This document shows, one piece after another, positions 56,626-64,000 of a stretch of 64,000 nucleotides of DNA (position 1 is the stretch's first letter; each line of letters opens with the position of its first letter). The translations under genes were made by a program, and so were the position numbers. The notes beneath the pieces were generated by a model that ran no database searches, was not told the origin of the DNA, and was given only the letters and a program-made list of their open reading frames with translations. Source of the stretch: an uncultured Paracoccaceae bacterium (GTDB lineage: Bacteria > Pseudomonadota > Alphaproteobacteria > Rhodobacterales > Rhodobacteraceae); contig CALIZF010000003.1 of the NCBI GenBank assembly GCA_938028765.1, positions 1 through 64,000 on the forward strand, in the 5' to 3' direction.

Positions 56626-57570
56626 TCAGTAGCCGCGGGCGGGATCCACCCGGTGAAGGAACGGCAGCCCCGCCTCGCCGCGCCGCACGTTCTCGGCCAG
56701 AACGCGCGAGGCGGTATCGGGCCGCGTGGTGGCGGCGATGTGCGGTGTCACGGTCACGCGCGGGTGCCGCCAGAAGGGATGGTCAGGCGGCAAAGGCTCT
56801 GTGCGGAACACGTCCAGCGTGGCGTGGCCGATCCGGCCGTCGTCCAGCGCCGCCAGAAGGGCCGCATCGTCGATCAGCGCGCCGCGGCCGGGGTTGATCA
56901 CGACAGCCCCCCGCGCAGGCAACGCCAGCGTCCGGGCGTTCAGGATGTTCTCGGTGGCGGGCGTGTTGGGCAGCAGCGTCACCACGATCTGCGCCCCGGC
57001 CAGGGCCGCCTCGAGGCCCGCCGCCCCGTGCAGGCAGCGGAACCCCGGCACCGCGCGCGCCGTGCGGCCCCACCCCGTCACCGGAAAGCCGAGCGACGCC
57101 AGCGCCCGGCCCGCCGCCTGCCCCAGCTCGCCGAAGCCGAGGATGGTCACGGGGCGTTCGCGCGCCAGGGGCTGCAGCACGGTATCGTCATGCCGCCAGA
57201 CGCCGTCCTGCCCCAGGATGTGCGCGTCCATGCCGAGGTGGTGGCGCAGAACGTGGCCGACCACCCATTCCTTCATGCTGTCGGTCATCGCGGGATCGAC
57301 CATGCGGCACAGCGGTATCGTCAGCGTGGGGTTGCCCACGATCCGTTCGACCCCCGCCCAGAGGTTCAGGACCGCCTTGGCACGGGTGTAGGGGCGAAAG
57401 TCGGTCAGCGTGCTGCCCGGCGCCCAGAGGATGTAATCGACCGCCGCCGGGTCGGGCGCGGCATCCGTCAGCGCAGCGTCAACGCCCGCCTCGGCCAGCG
57501 CACGGCAGAGGTGAGGGGCGTAGAGCGGCCACAGCCGCGGCGGCGCGGCGAAGAACACGGTCACGGGCAT
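56626..57570 (-). CDS. ghrA: glyoxylate/hydroxypyruvate reductase A-type 2-hydroxyacid dehydrogenase
   Basis: Reduces glyoxylate or hydroxypyruvate with NAD(P)H. 314 residues: substrate-binding NLWAGVERIVGN, Rossmann GFGELGQAAG (about 145-154), LLPNTPATENILN and the catalytic HPRVTVTPHIAA with the active-site His. It starts at ATG 57570, 12 bases after rodA, so it is probably read through from the cell-shape genes. AllA at 43.6 kb makes glyoxylate, a possible metabolic link only. Confidence 0.9.
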   Translation of the reverse strand: MPVTVFFAAPPRLWPLYAPHLCRALAEAGVDAALTDAAPDPAAVDYILWAPGSTLTDFRPYTRAKAVLNLWAGVERIVGNPTLTIPLCRMVDPAMTDSMKEWVVGHVLRHHLGMDAHILGQDGVWRHDDTVLQPLARERPVTILGFGELGQAAGRALASLGFPVTGWGRTARAVPGFRCLHGAAGLEAALAGAQIVVTLLPNTPATENILNARTLALPARGAVVINPGRGALIDDAALLAALDDGRIGHATLDVFRTEPLPPDHPFWRHPRVTVTPHIAATTRPDTASRVLAENVRRGEAGLPFLHRVDPARGY

Positions 57571-57582
57571 CGGCGGGGCCTT

Positions 57583-58722
57583 TCAGCGGGGGCGGTGGAC
57601 ATGCGCGCTTTGCACCAGCCCGAAGCCGAGCAGAAGCATCAGCATCGCCGTGCCCCCGTAGGACACCAGCGGCAGCGGCACCCCCACGACCGGCGCAAGA
57701 CCCATGACCATCGCCATGTTGATCGCGAAATAGAGGAAGAAGTTCACCCCGACCCCGACGCAGAGGATGGAGGCGAAACGGTCGCGGGACTGGATGGCGG
57801 TGGCAAGGCACAGCGCCACCACGACGGCATAGAGGGTCAGCAGGAAGAACCCGCCAAGAAACCCGAATTCCTCGGCCAGCGTGGTGAAGATGAAGTCGGT
57901 GTGCTTCTCGGGCAGGAAGTTCAGACGCGATTGCGTGCCCTGCATGAACCCCTTGCCGGTCCACCCGCCGGAGCCGAGCGCGATCTTGGCCTGGCTGATG
58001 TTGTAGCCCGCCCCGAGCGGATCGGAGCCGGGATCGAGGAAGATGTCGATCCGGCGGAACTGGTAGTCGCGCAGAAGCTGCCAGTCGGTGCCGCGGCTGG
58101 CGAAAACCGCGGCGACTGCCCCTGCGGCAAGCGCGATGACGGTGGCGAAATACGCCCAGTGCACCCCCGCCGTCAGCATGACCGCGCCGCCGAGAAGCAC
58201 CAGCAGGATCGCGGTGCCGAGGTCGGGCTGCACCACGACCAGCGCGGTCGGCACCAGGGTCAGCGCCACCGGCACCATGACCCACAGCGGGCGCGAAGTC
58301 TTGTCGAGGGGCAGCCAGTCGTAATAGGCCGCCAGCATCATCACGAGGGCGATCTTCATCAGCTCGGACGGTTGCAGCCGCATGAACCCGAGGTTCAGCC
58401 ACCGCTGCGCCCCCATGCCGACGTGGCCGACCACGTCCACCGCCACCAGCAGGACAAGGGCGGTCAGATAGGCCAGCCCGGCCATGTTCCGCCAGAACCA
58501 GATCGGCACGAAGGCGACCGCGAACATCAGCGCCATGCCGACGACGAAGCGCTTCATCTGCGGCTCCGCCCAGACCTCGACCCGCCCGCCCGCCACCGAG
58601 GTCAGCATCAGGAAGCCGAAGCCCGCGATCGCCACCAGCACCACGACCAGCGCCCAGTTCAGGTGCAGCACCTTCACGAGGCCCGTCGGAACCCGCTTGA
58701 CGGAATACTCGAGGTAGCTCAC
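57583..58722 (-). CDS. rodA: rod-shape SEDS glycosyltransferase RodA
   Basis: 379 residues, ten helices. Polymerises lipid II into glycan strands in complex with PBP2. SEDS signatures are QPSELMKIALVMMLA, VVVQPDLGTAILL (catalytic Asp loop), FLPEKHTDFIFTTLAEEFGF and PVVGVPLPLVSYGGT. The start is GTG 58722, 10 bases after the mrdA stop. Confidence 0.96.
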   Translation of the reverse strand: MSYLEYSVKRVPTGLVKVLHLNWALVVVLVAIAGFGFLMLTSVAGGRVEVWAEPQMKRFVVGMALMFAVAFVPIWFWRNMAGLAYLTALVLLVAVDVVGHVGMGAQRWLNLGFMRLQPSELMKIALVMMLAAYYDWLPLDKTSRPLWVMVPVALTLVPTALVVVQPDLGTAILLVLLGGAVMLTAGVHWAYFATVIALAAGAVAAVFASRGTDWQLLRDYQFRRIDIFLDPGSDPLGAGYNISQAKIALGSGGWTGKGFMQGTQSRLNFLPEKHTDFIFTTLAEEFGFLGGFFLLTLYAVVVALCLATAIQSRDRFASILCVGVGVNFFLYFAINMAMVMGLAPVVGVPLPLVSYGGTAMLMLLLGFGLVQSAHVHRPR

Positions 58723-58732
58723 GCGCGCCCCC

Positions 58733-60679
58733 TCAGGCCCGGGTCCGGCCGGCGCCCGCGCCCTCGGCGATCGGGCGCAGGCGCAGGTTGCGCTGGTCCG
58801 TCTCGATCCGGTTGCGCTGCGATTCCGGATAGGCGGTCAGCGGCGGCAGGCCGCCGGTCAGGGCGTGCAGAATGATGTCGCGCGCGATCGGGGCGGCCGC
58901 GGCCGACCCGCCGCCGCCGTGTTCGACCACCACCGAGACCGCCACCCGCGGCGCGTCATGCGGCGCATAGCAGACATAGAGGGCATGGTCCCGCCGGTTC
59001 CACGGCAACTGGTCGTTGCGCAGGACGCCGCGGGCGCGCTCGGCCTCGCTGATGTTGCGGACCTGGCTGGTCCCGGTCTTGCCCGCGATCAGCATCGCGC
59101 GGTCCACGCTGCGCGAGGAATGCGCGGTGCCGTTGCGGCTGTTGGTGACCTCGTACATGCCCTGACGGATGGCGGCGAGGTGCGACGGGGTCAGCCCCAG
59201 CGGCGGCGCCTCGGGCACCGGCACCGGCACGTCGTCCACGGCCGCGATCAGCCGCGGCTTCACCGCGCGCCCGGTCGCCAGCCGCGCGGTCATGACCGCC
59301 AGTTGCAGCGGCGAAGACAGCACATAGCCCTGCCCGATCGCGGCATTGATCGTGTCGCCGATGCGCCATTCCTGCCCGCGCCGCTCGCGTTTCCACTGGC
59401 GATCGGGATTCAGCCCCTCGGCGACGGCCGACATCGGCAGGTCGTGCCGCACGCCGAGCCCCAGCCGTTCGGCCATCCTCGCGATGGCGTCGATGCCGAC
59501 GCGCTGCGCGATGTCGTAGTAATAGACATCGCAGCTTTCCGACAGGCTGCGCACGAGGTTCACCGGGCCGTGCCCCCCGCGTTTCCAGCAATGGAACCGC
59601 CGGCCGCCCGCCTCGTAGTGGCCGGGACAGCGCACCACCGTTTCGGGCGTGATCACGCCAGCCTCGAGCGCGGCCAGCGCCGTGACCATCTTGAACGTCG
59701 ATCCGGGCGGATAGGCACCCTGCACGGACTTGTTCGACAGCGGGCGGTGGTCGTCGTCCAGAAGGCGCCGGTAGTCGGCCGACGAGATGCCGCGCACGAA
59801 CAGGTTGGGGTCGTAGCCGGGGGACGAGGCGATGGCCAGAAGGTCGCCCGTGGCGCAGTCCATCACCACGGCCGAGGCGCTTTCGGCACCGAGCCGGGCC
59901 TGCACGTAGGATTGCAGCGCGGCATCCACCGTCAGGCGGATGTCGGCGCCGCGGGTTCCCTCGCGCCGGTCGAGTTCGCGCATCACCCGGCCCGCCGCGT
60001 TGACCTCGATGCGCCGCGATCCCGCCTGCCCGCGCAGCACGTCCTCCATCATCCGCTCGACGCCGACCTTGCCGATCTGGAACTTCGGCACCTGCAACAC
60101 CGGATCGGGCGTCTCGTAGCGGGCAAGGTCGGCCTCGCTGACCGGGCCGACATAGCCCGCGACATGGGCGAAATCCTCGACCAGCGGATAGTATCGCGAC
60201 AGGCCCACCTCGGGCGTGACCCCGGGCAGGGCGGGGGCGTTGACCGACACGCGCGCCAGTTCTTCCCAGGTCAGCCGGTCGGCCACGGTGATCGGCACGA
60301 AGGGGCTGCGGCGGCGCGTCTCGGCCAGCGTCCGCTCGATGTCCTCGGGCGTCAGCGGTATCAGCCGTGCCAGGCGCTCGAGCACCGCTGCGACATCGCG
60401 CGCATCCTCGCGGGTGATGACGACGCGGTAATTGGGTTCGTTCCCCGCGATCAGCACGCCGGCGCGGTCGAAGATTTGTCCCCGCGCCGGCGGGATCAGG
60501 CGGATCGAGACCCGGTTCTCCTCCGCCAGCAGACGGAAGGTGTCGGCCTCTTCGACCTGCATGTGGCGCATCCGCAGGCCCAGCACGGCGACGATGGCGG
60601 CCTGCGCCCCACCGAGAAACAGCGCCCTGCGGGTGATGCGGCGGGCGCTTTCCTCGGCTTCCTTCGCCGACCGCCTCAC
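58733..60679 (-). CDS. mrdA: penicillin-binding protein 2 (elongasome transpeptidase)
   Basis: 648 residues. An N-terminal membrane helix (about 20-40) follows the ESARRITRRALFLGG cytoplasmic start. The pedestal domain contains RGQIFDRAG, and the transpeptidase has GAYPPGSTFKMV (Ser nucleophile), SESCD (second motif, Cys-Asp in place of the common Ser-x-Asn) and GKTGTSQV. It starts at GTG 60679, overlapping the mreD stop. Partner of RodA. Confidence 0.95.
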   Translation of the reverse strand: MRRSAKEAEESARRITRRALFLGGAQAAIVAVLGLRMRHMQVEEADTFRLLAEENRVSIRLIPPARGQIFDRAGVLIAGNEPNYRVVITREDARDVAAVLERLARLIPLTPEDIERTLAETRRRSPFVPITVADRLTWEELARVSVNAPALPGVTPEVGLSRYYPLVEDFAHVAGYVGPVSEADLARYETPDPVLQVPKFQIGKVGVERMMEDVLRGQAGSRRIEVNAAGRVMRELDRREGTRGADIRLTVDAALQSYVQARLGAESASAVVMDCATGDLLAIASSPGYDPNLFVRGISSADYRRLLDDDHRPLSNKSVQGAYPPGSTFKMVTALAALEAGVITPETVVRCPGHYEAGGRRFHCWKRGGHGPVNLVRSLSESCDVYYYDIAQRVGIDAIARMAERLGLGVRHDLPMSAVAEGLNPDRQWKRERRGQEWRIGDTINAAIGQGYVLSSPLQLAVMTARLATGRAVKPRLIAAVDDVPVPVPEAPPLGLTPSHLAAIRQGMYEVTNSRNGTAHSSRSVDRAMLIAGKTGTSQVRNISEAERARGVLRNDQLPWNRRDHALYVCYAPHDAPRVAVSVVVEHGGGGSAAAAPIARDIILHALTGGLPPLTAYPESQRNRIETDQRNLRLRPIAEGAGAGRTRA

Positions 60680-61215
60680 AGCCGGCGCCCCATGGCATCG
60701 ACCTCGCCGGCGGCAGGCTTGCGCAGGCCGGCGCCGAGATGCAGCGCTGCGACGACGACCGGATAGACCGCGATCGTGCCGATGGCCTGCACCAGCACCG
60801 GCAACGCCGCGGGTGCGGGGGTCAGCGTGATGCCCAGGACCACCCGGTGGACGACCGCCGCCCCCGCCACCGCGACGGCAACAAGGAACCATTCCGCCGG
60901 AAACGGCAGCTGCCGCGATAGCGCGGCGCGCCCGCGCAGGAACTCGGCCAGCAGCACCACGGTCGCAGCCCAGAGGCCGGGGGGGCGCATCATCAGCATG
61001 TCCTCGGTCAGGATCACCAGCGCGATCAGCCAAGCCGGCAGGTGGTCCGGCCGACGCAGGACCCAGGCCGCGATCACCGCCAGAAGGATGTCGGGCGCGG
61101 GCCAGGGCCCCGGCAGCCCGCCGAGCGGCAGGAGCCGCAGCCACATCAGCACGGCGAAGCCGGCGACGAAGGCCGCGCGCCACGCCCAGGGGTTATCGCG
61201 GACGGGTTCAGCCAC
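60676..61215 (-). CDS. mreD: rod shape-determining protein MreD
   Basis: 179 residues with five or six membrane helices (one begins RAAFVAGFAVLMWLRLLPLG), poorly conserved in sequence as usual for MreD. Identified by its position between mreC and mrdA and by size. The start is GTG 61215, overlapping the mreC end by 8 bases. Confidence 0.9.
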   Translation of the reverse strand: MAEPVRDNPWAWRAAFVAGFAVLMWLRLLPLGGLPGPWPAPDILLAVIAAWVLRRPDHLPAWLIALVILTEDMLMMRPPGLWAATVVLLAEFLRGRAALSRQLPFPAEWFLVAVAVAGAAVVHRVVLGITLTPAPAALPVLVQAIGTIAVYPVVVAALHLGAGLRKPAAGEVDAMGRRL

Positions 61216-62107
61216 GGCCCGCCTCCGCCCGCGCGGGCAGGGCCGGCGGCTCGGCCGGCGGGATCAGGACGCCCGGTTCCTCGATGCGCTCTGGCGGATG
61301 GCTGCGCAGGACGCGCAGGAACTCGAGCCGGGCATAATCCGCCGCCAGCGCGACGCGCAGCCGCCGGTCCGGCCCCTGCACAACCTGCCCGACCAGCAGC
61401 CCGGCCGGGAACACGCCCCCGTCCCCCGAACTCACCACCCGGTCGCCCGGGCGGATCAGCTCGGTCTGCTCCACGAACTCGAGGGGCGGCAGCGCGCTGT
61501 TGTCGCCCGCAAGGATCGCCCGCATCCCCGAGGGCTGCACCGTCACGGGCACGCGGCTGTTGGCGTCCGTCAGCAGCACGACCCGCGCCGTCGTCTGCCC
61601 CACGCCCGAGATCCGCCCGACAAGGCCGAGGCCGTCCATCGTCGCCCAGCCGTCCTGCACCCCGTCGCGCGCGCCGACGTTCAACAGGACCGAATGCCGG
61701 AACGGCCCGCCCGCGTCCGCCAGCACCACCCCGGTCAGGTGAGTCAGCTTCGGATCCAGCCGCACGTTGTTCAGGTCGAGCAGCTTGGCATACTTCTGTT
61801 CGAGCTGGATTGCCGCCTCGCGCCAGGCCTTCATCTGCTGCAGCTCGCGCCGCAGTTCCTGGTTCTGTTCGTAGACCCGCGCATAGGACTGGAAATCGTC
61901 GAGCATCGCGCTGGCCTTCACGACCGGACGCATGGCCCAGTCGAGATTCGGCACCACCGCATCCACCAGCGCGATCCGCAGCCGTTCCACCCGCGGGCTG
62001 TCGATGCGCCACAGCACGAACAGCGCCAAGAGCATCGCGACCGTGCCGAAGGCCACGATGCGCCGGATCGGGCGGGCATAGTCCTGCTCGCTGCGGTCCC
62101 TGGCCAC
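61208..62107 (-). CDS. mreC: rod shape-determining protein MreC
   Basis: 299 residues: one membrane anchor (about 15-35), a periplasmic coiled coil (about 65-105, YEQNQELRRELQQMKAW) and the two MreC beta domains. A C-terminal Glu/Pro-rich tail (PGVLIPPAEPPALPA) follows. The start is GTG 62107. Links MreB filaments to the periplasmic synthases. Confidence 0.94.
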   Translation of the reverse strand: MARDRSEQDYARPIRRIVAFGTVAMLLALFVLWRIDSPRVERLRIALVDAVVPNLDWAMRPVVKASAMLDDFQSYARVYEQNQELRRELQQMKAWREAAIQLEQKYAKLLDLNNVRLDPKLTHLTGVVLADAGGPFRHSVLLNVGARDGVQDGWATMDGLGLVGRISGVGQTTARVVLLTDANSRVPVTVQPSGMRAILAGDNSALPPLEFVEQTELIRPGDRVVSSGDGGVFPAGLLVGQVVQGPDRRLRVALAADYARLEFLRVLRSHPPERIEEPGVLIPPAEPPALPARAEAGRG

Positions 62108-62132
62108 GGGGATCCCTTCCGGTCGGGGCGGC

Positions 62133-63245
<1,113 letters not shown>

Positions 63246-63267
63246 TTATAGGCCGCGGGGGGCGGTC

Positions 63268-63299
63268 GCGGAAGGGGTGGTGCGGCGGCACCCTTCCGC
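63268..63299 (-). terminator. hairpin between leuA and mreB
   Basis: Leftward strand GCGGAAGGGTG / CACCCCTTCCGC with one bulged base and a nine-base loop, about 40 bases after the leuA stop. There is no T-tract. Probably the leuA terminator. Confidence 0.55.
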
Positions 63300-63338
63300 G
63301 CCGGTCCCCGATCACGCAGCCGTGCGCGCCCCCGCCCG

Positions 63339-64000
63339 TCAGGCGATGTCGCGGTAGCTGACCTCGCGCGCGTCGCCCCCGCCGGTCTTGGCGCGACGCG
63401 CGGCAAGCCGGTTCAGCGCGTTGACATAGGCCTTCACGCTGGCCACCACTGTGTCGGTGTCGGCGGCCTGACCGGTGGCGATGCGCCCGTCCTCTTCCAG
63501 CCGCACGCTGACGGTCGCCTGCGCGTCCGTCCCTTCCGTCACCGCGTGCACCTGGTAGAGCTGCAGCCGCGCCTTGTGCGGCCAGAGCATCCGCACCGCA
63601 TTGAAGGCGGCGTCGATCGGCCCGTCGCCGGTGGCGTCGATGCTGTGGTCCCTGCCCTCGATCGCCAGCGTCAGCTCGGCCTCCTGCGGGCCGTCGGTGC
63701 CACAGACGACGCGCAGCCGGCGCACCTGCAGAAGGTCGCTGTCGGTGTTGGTGGCGGTATCGGCCATCAGCGCGATCAGGTCGTCGTCATAGACCTCCTT
63801 CTTGCGGTCGGCGAGCGCCTTGAACCGCACGAAGACGTCGTTCAGCTGGTTCTCGCCGAGGTCGAACCCCAGTTCGCGCATCTTCGCCCTGAGCGCCGCC
63901 CGGCCCGAATGCTTGCCCATGGCGATGTTCTTGGCGACGAGGCCGATGTCCTCGGGCCGCATGATCTCGAAGGTGGCGACGTTCTTCAGAACGCCGTCCT
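63339..64000 (-). CDS. leuA: 2-isopropylmalate synthase, C-terminal part (cut by window edge)
   Basis: First step of leucine synthesis. About 220 C-terminal residues are present, up to the right edge. The visible part starts in the junction to the regulatory domain (VGHSGR-type segment AMGKHSGRAALRAKM, then LGENQLNDVFVRFKALADRK) and contains the leucine-binding LeuA dimer domain (DGPIDAAFNAVRMLWP). These segments favour LeuA over citramalate synthase or homocitrate synthase. The catalytic TIM barrel lies beyond the window. Confidence 0.93.
   Translation of the reverse strand, partial: DGVLKNVATFEIMRPEDIGLVAKNIAMGKHSGRAALRAKMRELGFDLGENQLNDVFVRFKALADRKKEVYDDDLIALMADTATNTDSDLLQVRRLRVVCGTDGPQEAELTLAIEGRDHSIDATGDGPIDAAFNAVRMLWPHKARLQLYQVHAVTEGTDAQATVSVRLEEDGRIATGQAADTDTVVASVKAYVNALNRLAARRAKTGGGDAREVSYRDIA

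Overview
The window reads as a chromosome segment of a very GC-rich alphaproteobacterium of the Rhodobacterales (Rhodobacter/Paracoccus-like, family Paracoccaceae/Rhodobacteraceae). The evidence is gene content and order: ffs-dnaX-ybaB-recR, hemN divergent from fnrL across an FNR box, a universal-stress gene divergent from ccoNOQP, pheA divergent from a membrane-anchored cytochrome cy, rluD followed by rpoH, glnK-amtB, a Mla lipid pair and mreBCD-mrdA-rodA. There are no tRNA or rRNA genes, no CRISPR array and no intact insertion sequence. Most of the window is core chromosome.

Layout. 0.4-3.5 kb: phhB, a FemAB/GNAT-like protein, a glycerophosphodiesterase and RidA, all leftward. 3.7-6.8 kb: a two-gene type I secretion pair (HlyD adaptor and ABC exporter). 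6.9-8.3 kb: mlaA-mlaC. 8.4-10.6 kb: a class A penicillin-binding protein. 10.9-12.6 kb: glnK-amtB with a clear terminator. 13.0-15.1 kb: an aromatic/aspartate aminotransferase overlapping a mercaptopyruvate sulfurtransferase. 15.2-16.6 kb: an M20 amidohydrolase whose reading frame looks broken. 16.7-18.2 kb: a PepSY / cytochrome b561 / membrane-anchored LuxR-type regulator operon. 18.3-21.9 kb: recR, ybaB, dnaX and the SRP RNA. 22-27 kb: cpdB-like phosphodiesterase, nudC, SRPBCC protein, pheA and cytochrome cy. 27.2-34.2 kb: yejABEF peptide importer and a glycosyltransferase. 34.2-40.9 kb: a low-oxygen regulon block (hemN, fnrL, usp, ccoNOQP). 41.2-44.1 kb: purine (allantoin/ureide) catabolism. 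44.4-47.7 kb: Kdo synthesis (kpsF/kdsD, kdsB, kdsA) plus a glycosyltransferase. 47.8-50.2 kb: DUF6476, rluD, rpoH. 50.4-52.2 kb: an RTX protein. 52.2-63.2 kb: eleven leftward genes, from mreB through rodA and ghrA to a TRAP transporter. The right edge cuts leuA.

How the parts fit. The FNR-box block joins oxygen-independent haem synthesis (HemN), its regulator (FnrL) and the cbb3 oxidase. The spacing at hemN predicts a nearly leaderless transcript. The type I exporter at 3.7-6.8 kb has no substrate beside it, and the RTX protein at 50.4 kb has no exporter beside it, so they are candidate partners. The aminotransferase/sulfurtransferase overlap would suit a cysteine to 3-mercaptopyruvate to sulfane-sulfur route.

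The observations I would look at first are the hemN promoter geometry, the multiply frameshifted M20 gene, the PepSY-b561-LuxR module, the seven-repeat RTX protein, a dispersed hairpin repeat present twice, and a 0.5 kb spacer of unknown origin between the SRP RNA and dnaX. I saw nothing that I can claim is a wholly new system; the PepSY-b561-LuxR operon is the closest candidate.
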